NCBI RefSeq assembly: GCF_001039005.1
Contig: NZ_LDWR01000050.1
Coordinates: 1-64,000 of the forward strand
Origin: Burkholderia cepacia
GTDB lineage: Bacteria > Pseudomonadota > Gammaproteobacteria > Burkholderiales > Burkholderiaceae
DNA: 64,000 nt
Direction: 5' to 3'
Shown: one piece after another, positions 32,252-40,652 of the stretch
How the letters are laid out: every line of letters begins with the position of its first letter
Numbering within the stretch: position 1 is the first letter of the stretch
Program-made: the position numbers and the translations under genes
Notes under the pieces: model-generated
What the model was told of the DNA's origin: nothing
What the model saw: only the letters and a program-made list of their open reading frames with translations
Database searches by the model: none

Positions 32252-33925
32252 TTGACCACACAGGACTTGCTCGCGCAATACGGCCCGCGCGAATCGATGG
32301 AATACGACGTCGTGATCGTCGGCGGCGGCCCCGCCGGGCTGTCGGCGGCGATCCGGCTCAAGCAGCTGGCCGCCGAGAAAGGCACCGAGATCGGCGTGTG
32401 CGTGCTCGAGAAGGGTTCCGAGATCGGCGCGCACATCCTGTCGGGCGCGGTGATGGATCCGCGCGCGATCAACGAGCTGTTCCCCGACTGGAAGGAACGG
32501 GGCGCGCCTTTGGACGTCGAGGTGACCGAAGACCGCTTCCTGTTCCTGTCCGAGAAAAGCGCGGTCACGACGCCGAACTGGGCACTGCCCGCCAACTTCC
32601 AGAACCACGGCAACTACGTGATCTCGCTGGGCAACGTCACGCGCTGGCTCGGCCAGCAGGCGGAAGCCTTGGGCGTCGAGATCTTCCCCGGCTTCCCGGC
32701 CGCCGAGATTCTCTATAACGACGACAGCTCCGTGAAGGGCGTCGCGACCGGCAACATGGGCGTGGGCAAGGACGGCGAGCCGACCGAGAACTTCCAGCTC
32801 GGCATGGAGCTGCACGCGAAGTACACGCTGTTCGCCGAAGGCTGCCGCGGCCACCTCGGCCGCCAGCTGATCTCGACGTTCAAGCTCGACGCGAACGCCG
32901 AGCCGCAGGCGTACGGGATCGGCATCAAGGAACTGTGGGAAATCGATCCCGCGAAGCACAAGCCGGGCCTCGTGATCCACACGGCCGGCTGGCCGCTGAA
33001 GTCCGATACCTACGGCGGCTCGTTCCTGTATCACATGGACAACAACCAGGTCGTGGTCGGCTTCGTGGTGGGCCTCGGCTACACGAACCCGTACCTGTCG
33101 CCGTTCGAGGAATTCCAGCGCTACAAGACGCACCCGTCGATCCGCGCGTTCCTGGAAGGCGGCAAGCGCGTGTCGTACGGTGCGCGTGCGATCACGGCGG
33201 GCGGCCTGCTGTCGCTGCCGAAGACGGTATTCCCGGGCGGCGCGCTGATCGGCGACGACGCGGGTTTCCTGAACGCATCGCGGATCAAGGGCAGCCACGC
33301 GGCGATCAAGACCGGCATGCTGGCGGCGGACGCCGCGTTCGACGCGCTGCAGGCCGGCCGTCAGTCGGACGAACTGAACGCATACCCGGACGCCTTCAAG
33401 CAGTCGTGGCTGTACACGGAGCTGTACCGCGCGCGCAACTTCAAGCAGTGGATGGCGAAGGGGCTGTACCTGGGCACGCTGATGGTGGGGATCGAGCAGA
33501 AGGTGATGGGCGGCAACGTGCCGTGGACGCTGCATCACCAGCATGCGGACCACGAGATGCTGAAGCCGGCGTCGCAGTGCGAGCCGATCGAGTATCCGAA
33601 GCCGGACGGCAAGCTGACGTTCGACCGGCTGTCGTCGGTGTTCATCTCGAACACGAACCACGAGGAGAACCAGCCGGCGCACCTGACGCTGAAGGATGCG
33701 AGCGTGCCGGTGAACGTGAACCTGCGCACGTACGCGGGGCCGGAGGCGCGGTTCTGCCCGGCGGCGGTGTACGAGTTCATGAAGAACGACGACGGCAGCG
33801 ATCGGCTGGTGATCAACGCGCAGAACTGCGTGCACTGCAAGACCTGCGACATCAAGGACCCGACGCAGAACATCGTGTGGGTCACGCCGGAAGGCGGCGG
33901 CGGGCCGAATTACCCGAACATGTAA
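32252..33925 (+). CDS. electron-transfer flavoprotein-ubiquinone oxidoreductase
   Basis: The 557-residue protein passes electrons from reduced ETF to ubiquinone at the inner membrane. It carries the FAD-binding DVVIVGGGPAGLSAAIRL motif (near residues 13-30), the GCRGHLGRQL segment, and a C-terminal 4Fe-4S ferredoxin-like domain with FCPAAVYEF and NCVHCKTCDIKDP cysteines. The ending NIVWVTPEGGGGPNYPNM is typical of the family. The start is a TTG at 32252 preceded by a very strong GGAGGAGACAG; the nearest ATG (32299) would remove the residues just before the FAD motif. Located between the dehydrogenase and thiolase genes, it links beta-oxidation to the respiratory chain. Confidence 0.93.
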   Translation: MTTQDLLAQYGPRESMEYDVVIVGGGPAGLSAAIRLKQLAAEKGTEIGVCVLEKGSEIGAHILSGAVMDPRAINELFPDWKERGAPLDVEVTEDRFLFLSEKSAVTTPNWALPANFQNHGNYVISLGNVTRWLGQQAEALGVEIFPGFPAAEILYNDDSSVKGVATGNMGVGKDGEPTENFQLGMELHAKYTLFAEGCRGHLGRQLISTFKLDANAEPQAYGIGIKELWEIDPAKHKPGLVIHTAGWPLKSDTYGGSFLYHMDNNQVVVGFVVGLGYTNPYLSPFEEFQRYKTHPSIRAFLEGGKRVSYGARAITAGGLLSLPKTVFPGGALIGDDAGFLNASRIKGSHAAIKTGMLAADAAFDALQAGRQSDELNAYPDAFKQSWLYTELYRARNFKQWMAKGLYLGTLMVGIEQKVMGGNVPWTLHHQHADHEMLKPASQCEPIEYPKPDGKLTFDRLSSVFISNTNHEENQPAHLTLKDASVPVNVNLRTYAGPEARFCPAAVYEFMKNDDGSDRLVINAQNCVHCKTCDIKDPTQNIVWVTPEGGGGPNYPNM

Positions 33926-33967
33926 CGTATCAACGCGCCTGCGTGCGCGAACGAACCGGAGCAGACG

Positions 33968-35161
33968 ATGAGCAATGCAGCGAAAGAAGTCGTGGTGGTG
34001 AGCGGTGTCCGTACCGCGATCGGTGATTTCGGCGGCAGCCTGAAGGATTTCTCGCCGACCGACCTCGGCGCGAAGGTCGTGCGCGAAGTGCTGTCGCGCG
34101 CGAACGTGCCGGGCGACGCGGTCGGGCATGTCGTGTTCGGCCACGTCGTGAACACCGAACCGAAGGACATGTATCTCGCACGCGTCGCGGCGATCGACGG
34201 CGGCGTCGCGCAGCACGCGCCGGCGCTGACCGTGAACCGCCTGTGCGGCTCGGGCCTGCAGGCGATCGTGTCGGCCGCGCAGACGATCATGCTCGGCGAT
34301 GCCGACGTCGCGATCGGCGGCGGGGCGGAGAGCATGAGCCGCGCGCCGTACACCGTGCCGGCCGCGCGCTTCGGCCAGCGCATGGGCGACGGCAAGCTCG
34401 TCGACATGATGCTCGGCGCGCTGCATGACCCGTTCCAGTCGATCCACATGGGCGTGACGGCCGAGAACGTCGCACGCAAGTACGACATCTCGCGCGACGC
34501 GCAGGATGCGCTTGCGCTCGAATCGCATCGTCGCGCGGCGCGCGCGATCGCGGAAGGGCGCTTCAAGGATCAGATCCTGCCGATCGCGATCCGCTCGAAG
34601 AAGGGCGAAGTGGCGTTCGATACCGACGAGCACGTGCGTCACGACGCGAGCGCGGACGATTTCACGAAGCTGCGCCCGGTGTTCGCGAAGGAGAACGGGT
34701 CCGTGACGGCCGGCAACGCGTCGGGCATCAACGATGCGGCCGCGGCCGTGCTGATGATGAGCGCGGACGCCGCGCGCGCGCAGGGCGTCAAGCCGCTCGC
34801 GCGTCTCGTTGCCTATGCGCACGCGGGCGTCGATCCGGCCTACATGGGTATCGGCCCGGTGCCGGCCACGCAGAAGGCGCTCGAACGCGCGGGCCTGAAG
34901 ATTTCCGATCTCGACGTGATCGAGGCGAACGAGGCGTTCGCCGCGCAGGCCTGCGCGGTCACGCAGGAACTCGGCCTCGATCCCGCGAAGGTCAACCCGA
35001 ACGGGTCGGGCATCTCGCTCGGCCACCCGATCGGCGCGACCGGTGCGTTGATCACGGTCAAGGCGCTGTACGAGCTGAAGCGCATCGGCGGGCGTTACGC
35101 GCTCGTGACGATGTGTATCGGTGGCGGCCAGGGGATTGCGGCGATCTTCGAGAACATCTGA
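33968..35161 (+). CDS. thiolase (acetyl-CoA C-acyltransferase, BktB/FadA-like)
   Basis: The 397-residue enzyme has the full thiolase active site: nucleophile Cys93 in NRLCGSGLQ, His353 in GHPIGATG, and acid/base Cys383 in CIGGGQG. It cleaves 3-ketoacyl-CoA to acetyl-CoA and a shortened acyl-CoA, or runs in reverse in short-chain condensations. Distinguishing a degradative FadA-type from a BktB/PhaA-type substrate range is not possible by eye. It is 42 bases after the ETF-QO gene and 38 before the dehydrogenase gene, in one operon for fatty-acid breakdown. Confidence 0.92.
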   Translation: MSNAAKEVVVVSGVRTAIGDFGGSLKDFSPTDLGAKVVREVLSRANVPGDAVGHVVFGHVVNTEPKDMYLARVAAIDGGVAQHAPALTVNRLCGSGLQAIVSAAQTIMLGDADVAIGGGAESMSRAPYTVPAARFGQRMGDGKLVDMMLGALHDPFQSIHMGVTAENVARKYDISRDAQDALALESHRRAARAIAEGRFKDQILPIAIRSKKGEVAFDTDEHVRHDASADDFTKLRPVFAKENGSVTAGNASGINDAAAAVLMMSADAARAQGVKPLARLVAYAHAGVDPAYMGIGPVPATQKALERAGLKISDLDVIEANEAFAAQACAVTQELGLDPAKVNPNGSGISLGHPIGATGALITVKALYELKRIGGRYALVTMCIGGGQGIAAIFENI

Positions 35162-35199
35162 TAATCGAACGCTCAGCACCCGAACACACAGGAACTTTC

Positions 35200-36051
35200 A
35201 TGGCCATCGAAATCGTCGGCGTCGTGGGCGCCGGAACCATGGGCAACGGCATCGCACAGACCGCCGCCGTTGCGGGACTCAACGTCGTGATGATCGACGT
35301 CAGCGATGCCGCGCTCGACAAGGGCATCGCGACGCTGAAGGGCAGCCTCGAGCGGCTCGTGTCGAAGGACAAGCTCGATGCGGCCACACGTGACGCGGCG
35401 CTGGCGCGCATCACGACGTCGACCGACTACGCGAAGCTTGCGTCGGCCGACATCGTGATCGAAGCCGCGACCGAGAACGTCGATCTGAAGGGCCGCATCC
35501 TGAAGCAGATCGAGGCCGTCGCGCGGCCGGACGCGATCATCGCGACCAACACGTCGTCGATCTCGATCACCGCGCTTGCGGCGCCGCTCGCCGATCCGTC
35601 GCGCTTCGTCGGCATGCACTTCTTCAACCCGGTGCCGCTGATGCCGCTCGTCGAGATCATCCGCGGGCTGCAGACGAGCGACGCGGCCGCGTCGGCCGTG
35701 CGTGCGCTCACCGAGCGTTTCGACAAGTCGCCGATCGGCGTGCGCAATTCGCCGGGTTTCGTCGTGAACCGGATCCTCGTGCCGATGATCAACGAGGCGT
35801 TCTTCGTGCTGGCCGAGGGCATCGCGTCGGCCGAGGAGATCGACGCGGGGATGAAGCTCGGCGCGAACCACCCGATCGGGCCGCTCGCGCTGGCCGACCT
35901 CGTCGGCCTCGACGTGTGCCTCGCGGTGATGGACGTGTTCGTGAAGGACTTCGGCGATCCGAAGTATCGTGCGTGCCCGCTGCTGCGCGAGATGGTGTCG
36001 GCAGGGCGGTTGGGGCGGAAGACGGGGCGTGGGGTGTATGACTACGCTTGA
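35200..36051 (+). CDS. 3-hydroxybutyryl-CoA dehydrogenase (Hbd/PaaH-like)
   Basis: The 283-residue NAD(P)-dependent enzyme has the N-terminal Rossmann motif GVVGAGTMGNGIAQ (residues 6-19). HFFNPVPLMPLVEII contains the catalytic histidine, and NSPGFVVNRIL with the C-terminal dimer domain completes the single-function 3-hydroxyacyl-CoA dehydrogenase form of normal length. It oxidises 3-hydroxyacyl-CoA to 3-ketoacyl-CoA for the thiolase encoded just before it. AGGA lies 6 bases before the ATG. It closes the operon and is followed by the strong hairpin at 36079-36120. A fragment nearly identical to its 3' portion lies at 60048-60124. Confidence 0.92.
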   Translation: MAIEIVGVVGAGTMGNGIAQTAAVAGLNVVMIDVSDAALDKGIATLKGSLERLVSKDKLDAATRDAALARITTSTDYAKLASADIVIEAATENVDLKGRILKQIEAVARPDAIIATNTSSISITALAAPLADPSRFVGMHFFNPVPLMPLVEIIRGLQTSDAAASAVRALTERFDKSPIGVRNSPGFVVNRILVPMINEAFFVLAEGIASAEEIDAGMKLGANHPIGPLALADLVGLDVCLAVMDVFVKDFGDPKYRACPLLREMVSAGRLGRKTGRGVYDYA

Positions 36052-36078
36052 CGCGTAGCGAGGTCGTCGAATCGGATG

Positions 36079-36120
36079 GCGAGTCGGGCCGGATGGCATG
36101 GTGCATCCGGCCCGACTCGC
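36079..36120 (+). terminator. strong intrinsic terminator of the beta-oxidation operon
   Basis: A 17-bp perfect inverted repeat (36079-36095 and 36104-36120; arms GCGAGTCGGGCCGGATG and its complement) has an 8-base loop, followed by GTTTGCATTTTT. It starts 28 bases after the last stop codon. Confidence 0.9.
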
Positions 36121-36334
36121 GTTTGCATTTTTCCGACCGTATCGTCCGTTGCGCGGGCGATCGCTGTGCGCGGGGCATCGGGTCGAAGCTCGCGTTGCCG
36201 TCAAGGGGCCTTCAAGCCGGGCAACACCATGACACATTGCGCTCGATGTGGTGCCCGCTGCGCCTCTACCGATTTGTCCGCCCCTTTGCTAATGTGTCTT
36301 CGATTCAGCCCACACCCGGATGTCCAAGGCAAAT

Positions 36335-37249
36335 ATGGAAATCAAGTGGATCGAGGATTTCATCGCGCTCGCCCAATACCAAAGCTTTTCCCGAGCAGCG
36401 GAGTTTCGTAACGTAACGCAGTCGGGTTTTAGTCGCCGAATCCAGTCGCTCGAGCAGTGGATCGGCGCCGAACTGATCGATCGCAGCAGCTTCCCGCCTG
36501 TGCTGACACCGGCCGGACAACTATTTCGCGAGACGGCTGAAGACGTGCTCAGCCGACTGTTCGACACACGTGCAATCATCCGCACCGAGCAACGAATCGC
36601 CGGCAAGAGCCTGCAGATTGCCGCCGGCCACACGATCGCGCTCAGTTTCCTGCCGGGCTGGCTCAAAGCGCTGGCGCCCCATTTCGGCGAGGTGCGGGCG
36701 CGCGTTATTCCAACGAACGTCCACGACTCGATCCTGATGCTCGTCAACGGAAACTGCGAGCTTATGTTTGCCTATCATCATCCCGAGCTGCCGTTGCATC
36801 TCGACCCGGGCAGATACGAGCACGTGACCGTCGGTATCGACACGCTGATGCCGGCATGCAAGCCCAACCGGCGGTCGGCACCCGCTTTTCGCCTGCCGGG
36901 GACGAAGCAGAATCCGCTGCCGCTTATTTCGTATACGGAAACCAGCTACTTCGGACGTTGTCTTGCGCTGCTGCTCGCTCGGGCACCCGATACGCCAGCG
37001 TTGCAGCTGCACTACGAATCCGATATGGCCGAAGTGTTGAAGAAGCTCGTGCTGGAGGGCGAGGGCGTAGCGTGGTTGCCCAAGAGCTCGATCGCCGCCG
37101 AGCTGGAGACCGGCGACCTCGTGCCTGCCGGCCCGGCAGCGTGGTATCTCGAAGTCGAGCTGCGTGTCTATCGCGACGCCTCCAACCGCAGCGAATTTCT
37201 GGATACGCTTTGGCAACACCTCCGTGCCGCATCGCCCCGACTCGCCTAG
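36335..37249 (+). CDS. LysR-family regulator, HypT/YjiE-like
   Basis: The 304-residue regulator begins MEIKWIEDFIALAQYQSFSR and contains VTQSGFSRRIQSLEQWIGAELIDRSS. This variant of the LysR helix-turn-helix is typical of the HypT/YjiE group, whose E. coli member responds to hypochlorite through methionine oxidation. A substrate-binding domain fills the rest. A second ATG at 36320 would add five residues; AAGG before 36335 and the family start favour the shorter form. The frame and direction match the symporter and racemase genes that follow 172 bases later, so it may activate them. The hypochlorite role is not implied here. The 283-base gap on its left contains only the terminator at 36079. 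Confidence 0.85.
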   Translation: MEIKWIEDFIALAQYQSFSRAAEFRNVTQSGFSRRIQSLEQWIGAELIDRSSFPPVLTPAGQLFRETAEDVLSRLFDTRAIIRTEQRIAGKSLQIAAGHTIALSFLPGWLKALAPHFGEVRARVIPTNVHDSILMLVNGNCELMFAYHHPELPLHLDPGRYEHVTVGIDTLMPACKPNRRSAPAFRLPGTKQNPLPLISYTETSYFGRCLALLLARAPDTPALQLHYESDMAEVLKKLVLEGEGVAWLPKSSIAAELETGDLVPAGPAAWYLEVELRVYRDASNRSEFLDTLWQHLRAASPRLA

Positions 37250-37421
37250 GGTTTTCCCCTGTTATGCGGATCTCGCATACCATCATGATGCACTAGCATC
37301 GCGGTTTTATTGACGCTCCCTACCATTCGTTCCAACGGCAAATGTGACGCCCGGTCAGCGTCATTTGGGCCCATTCCCAGCGTTCGGCAGCCTTCGGCAG
37401 CCCGGCGCCACCCAAGGACGA

Positions 37422-38702
37422 ATGGACATGAAAAATCGCCTCACTCTCAGCATCGCTGTCGGCATGATCCTCGGTGTCATTGCTGGCTACGCGTGTCACC
37501 AGAGCATCGCCGACCCGGGCACGCTCAAAACGGTCGCCGGCTATTTCTCGATCGTGACGGACATCTTTCTGCGGCTGATCAAGATGATCATTGCGCCGCT
37601 GGTCTTCGCCACACTCGTCTCCGGCCTGGCCGGGATGGACAGCGGTGAAGACGTCGGCCGTATCGGTCTTCGCTCGGTCGGCTGGTTCATCTGCGCATCG
37701 CTGATTTCGTTGGGCCTCGGGCTCATCATGGCCAACGCGCTGGAACCGGGAGTTGGTCTTCATCTCACGGACACCGCCGGTGAGGTAAGCACGGGGCTGA
37801 ATACGGCTGCGTTAAACGCGCGGGACGTGATCACGCACGCATTCCCGACCAGCCTGCTCGATGCGATGGCACGCAACGACATTCTGCAGATTCTCGTATT
37901 TTCGGTGTTCCTGGGCATCGCGCTGAGTGCGCTGAAGAAAGATCCACGGGTCGGCATCGTTATCCAGGCAATCGACGGTCTGGTGCCGGTGATGTTGCGT
38001 CTGACGAACTACGTGATGCGTGCGGCGCCGCTCGGCGTGTTCGGCGCAATTGCTGCCGCAGTCACGCTTCGCGGCCTGGATGTGATTTATACCTATGGCA
38101 AGCTGATCGGCTCGTTCTATCTCGGGTTGCTCATCCTTTGGGTGATCCTGGTGGGTATCGGTTATGCGTTTCTTGGGCGACGTGTCGGCAGTCTGCTGAA
38201 AGCGGTGCGTGAACCCGCATTGATCGCCTTCTCCACCGCGAGCAGCGAGGCCGCCTATCCACGCCTGACCGAACAACTGGAGAAGTTCGGCGTCGACAAG
38301 AAGGTGGTCGGGTTTACGCTTCCGTTGGGTTACGCGTTCAACCTCGATGGTTCGATGATGTATCAGGCGTTCGCGGCGATCTTCATTGCACAAGCCTTCG
38401 GCGTGCACATGCCGTTATCGCAACAGATCTTCATGTTGTTGATTCTCATGTTGAGCAGCAAGGGCATGGCAAGCGTGCCGCGCGGATCCGTCGTCGTCGT
38501 CGCTGCCGTGGCCCCGATGTTTCACCTGCCGGTTGCGGGCGTCGCAATGGTCCTCGCGATCGATCAGATTCTCGATATGGGACGCACGATGACAAACGTC
38601 ATCGGCAACAGCGTCGCGACGGCAGTGATTGCGAAGTGGGAAGGCAAGCGGTCGGCAAAGTCGAGTAACGCCGCATTCGACCAACCGGAGCTGAACGCAT
38701 GA
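37422..38702 (+). CDS. dicarboxylate/amino-acid:cation symporter (GltP/DctA family)
   Basis: The 426-residue inner-membrane transporter is of the DAACS family. It has about eight helices, with FLRLIKMIIAPLVFATLVSGLAG near 46-68, the serine-rich hairpin ALIAFSTASSEAAYPRL (HP1), TLPLGYAFNLDGSMMYQAF (helix 7, NMDGT-type motif here NLDGS) and the HP2 segment SSKGMASVPRGS. It imports C4-dicarboxylates, aspartate or glutamate with protons or sodium. AAGGA lies close to the ATG at 37422; a second ATG at 37428 is equally spaced for that site. The stop overlaps the racemase start as ATGA, so transporter and racemase are translated together, pointing to an acidic amino acid, possibly the D-form, as substrate. 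Confidence 0.9.
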   Translation: MDMKNRLTLSIAVGMILGVIAGYACHQSIADPGTLKTVAGYFSIVTDIFLRLIKMIIAPLVFATLVSGLAGMDSGEDVGRIGLRSVGWFICASLISLGLGLIMANALEPGVGLHLTDTAGEVSTGLNTAALNARDVITHAFPTSLLDAMARNDILQILVFSVFLGIALSALKKDPRVGIVIQAIDGLVPVMLRLTNYVMRAAPLGVFGAIAAAVTLRGLDVIYTYGKLIGSFYLGLLILWVILVGIGYAFLGRRVGSLLKAVREPALIAFSTASSEAAYPRLTEQLEKFGVDKKVVGFTLPLGYAFNLDGSMMYQAFAAIFIAQAFGVHMPLSQQIFMLLILMLSSKGMASVPRGSVVVVAAVAPMFHLPVAGVAMVLAIDQILDMGRTMTNVIGNSVATAVIAKWEGKRSAKSSNAAFDQPELNA

Positions 38703-40159
38703 AACGTCCCGAATCCATGAGCGCTCGACGGAAATTCGGCGTCGTCGGTGGTCTTGGGCCGCTTGGAAGCGCTGACGTCTTCTTCAAGATGGTGAAGGCG
38801 ACCCCTGCGTCGTCCGACGACGAGCATGTCGATCTGATCTTCGAGCAACGGCCATTCAGCGGCTCGGGATCAAGCAGCGCGGCGACAACGGAGCGCAAGC
38901 TTTACGTTTTCGACATGATCCGTGAATTCGAGAAACGCGGTGTGACGACCGTCGTGCTCCCATGTTTTCTCAGCCACACGTTTATCGATGAATTGAAGGC
39001 GAACACGCGGTTGCCGATCGTCAATATCGTCGAGGCGCTTCGCTGTTACGTGCAGCGAAAGTTCCCAGGCGCTACCCGCATTGGCGTGATGGTGTCGGAC
39101 TATGTGCGCGGCAAGAAACTGTTCGAGACGTACTTCCCTTCACCGCAGTTCGAAATCATCTATCCGCGGGCGCATGGCGATAACGATCTCGTGACCGACG
39201 CGATTTATGGGCCACTCGGGATCAAGCGCGGCAACCTCCGCGGGCGGCCGGTCGAACTACTGCGTGCTGCGAGTGAGGATCTGGCGGATCAGGGCGCGCA
39301 GGTTATTGTCCCGGCCCTGACGGAAATCGCACTTGTAGCCGACGCGCTCGGCCCGCAGCGGGTGCCGCTGATCGATTCCAATCTGGCCTATGCGCAGTAC
39401 GCCGTCTCGGCGCCAGGCGGTTCGCGCGCGCCGACGTTCAAGGTCGGTGTCGTCGGTGGTGTTGGGCCGGCGGCGACAGTCGACTTTTTGAACAAGGTCG
39501 TTCGAAACACACCGGCGTCGCGCGATCAGGACCACATCAAGCTGCTTGTCGAACAGAATCCGCAAATTCCGGACCGGACGGAAAACCTCGTCGGCACCGG
39601 TACGGATCCGACGATTTCGTTGTATGCGACATGCAGGAAGCTCGAGGACGGAGACGCGGACATCATTGCGATTCCATGCAACACCGCCCATGCGTTTGTC
39701 GAGCGGATTCAACCTTATCTCGGCATCCCGATCGTCAACATGCTGACGGTCACCGTCGCTTACCTGCGCGAGACCTTCCCTGCGCTACGACAGGTCGGTG
39801 TGCTGGCAACGTCCGGCACGATCGAAAGCGGCGTCTATAAGAAGGCGCTTGAGGCGCACGGACTCACACAGGTAGCGCCGGAGCCAGCGCTGCAGGCGCG
39901 CGTGATGGAAGCGATCTACGGCGAGAACGGCGTCAAGGCAGGTTTCTCGACGGGGCGATGCGAAGAAGACATCAACGCCGCTGTCGACGGATTGATGGCC
40001 GACGGTGTCGAAGTGATTGTCCTCGGATGTACCGAGCTTCCGATTCTGCTGCCGAGCGGGGAGTACGTCGCACGAAACGGCGCACGGGTCACACTGGTCG
40101 ATCCGACGGAAGTACTGGCGTGCAGATGCATAGCCTATGCGACCAACGCCGGCGATTGA
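38699..40159 (+). CDS. tandem-domain aspartate/glutamate racemase family protein
   Basis: The 486-residue protein contains two Asp/Glu racemase domains; the family is normally about 230 residues with one domain. Domain 1 (about 12-235) has the GVVGGLGPLGS loop and Cys89 (VVLPCFLSH), but the second catalytic position in VIVPALTEI is Ala206. Domain 2 (about 247-480) has GVVGGVGPAAT, Cys327 (IAIPCNTAH) and Cys444 (VLGCTELP), so it is complete. Domain 2 should interconvert L- and D-aspartate/glutamate or a related acid, while domain 1 is probably catalytically altered and structural or regulatory. Overlap with the symporter gene suggests that imported D-amino acid is converted for catabolism. Confidence 0.88.
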   Translation: MKRPESMSARRKFGVVGGLGPLGSADVFFKMVKATPASSDDEHVDLIFEQRPFSGSGSSSAATTERKLYVFDMIREFEKRGVTTVVLPCFLSHTFIDELKANTRLPIVNIVEALRCYVQRKFPGATRIGVMVSDYVRGKKLFETYFPSPQFEIIYPRAHGDNDLVTDAIYGPLGIKRGNLRGRPVELLRAASEDLADQGAQVIVPALTEIALVADALGPQRVPLIDSNLAYAQYAVSAPGGSRAPTFKVGVVGGVGPAATVDFLNKVVRNTPASRDQDHIKLLVEQNPQIPDRTENLVGTGTDPTISLYATCRKLEDGDADIIAIPCNTAHAFVERIQPYLGIPIVNMLTVTVAYLRETFPALRQVGVLATSGTIESGVYKKALEAHGLTQVAPEPALQARVMEAIYGENGVKAGFSTGRCEEDINAAVDGLMADGVEVIVLGCTELPILLPSGEYVARNGARVTLVDPTEVLACRCIAYATNAGD

Positions 40160-40652
40160 ACCGTAGACGCCCCCCAACCATTCGGACATCCGGCGCGCAT
40201 GCAGTCGCATATGGCGCTGGACTCTCGCGTCGACTTATAAGTTCGCGTTCCGATTTTAACGGATGAGGAACGTCGGGATTGGTTCTTGATGGTGAGATAT
40301 CAGGCAAGTGCGAATCCGCAGGTTGACAATCGTATTTAAAGATTCCCGCCAATCCAAGGCTTGGGTGATCGGATTGCCGTTCTTGGTCGTGAGAGCGTGG
40401 AAGCCTTGCCGGATAACGCGCATACGGTCTGCTGCGGTGTCGAATCGCTTTGCAAGACTCGACTCGAGATGGCCTGTCTTTTGAAAGCAGGCCATGAGGC
40501 GAACGCGGTACTAAATATAAGAATCAAAATAATATATTTGAAAGAAGTCCGTAATGTTCGCATGTGTGGTCATTTTAAGGAATGACAATTGTTGACTGTC
40601 TTGCGTATTTGTCTGTGCAACCATCTGCAGAAAATACCAAGCGAGACCAACC
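40160..40652 (+). promoter_or_regulatory. 493-base AT-richer control region upstream of the CdiA/FHA gene
   Basis: No gene is supported here. The region is clearly richer in A+T than its surroundings, most of all 40508-40560 with runs such as AAATATAAGAATCAAAATAA. An 8-bp inverted repeat ATGGCCTG/CAGGCCAT lies at 40469-40495 with an 11-base loop and no T-run. TTGACT at 40592-40597 is a possible -35, but the -10 is weak. The drop in GC and placement before a large exoprotein gene suggest an H-NS-type silenced promoter and a boundary of horizontally acquired DNA. Confidence 0.45.

Noticed and set aside
30500..35179. Very long open frame (1559 codons) on the minus strand opposite the beta-oxidation genes
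   Set aside because: It is arginine/histidine-rich, has no domain, and lies exactly opposite four well-recognised genes; a typical by-product of high-GC codon use.
40469..40495. Hairpin ATGGCCTG/CAGGCCAT as a terminator of the racemase transcript
   Set aside because: It is about 310 bases after the racemase stop and has no T-run.
40256..40563. Two short minus-strand frames in the AT-rich region, considered as transposase remnants
   Set aside because: No transposase motif could be identified and there are no flanking inverted repeats, so calling an IS relic is unsupported.
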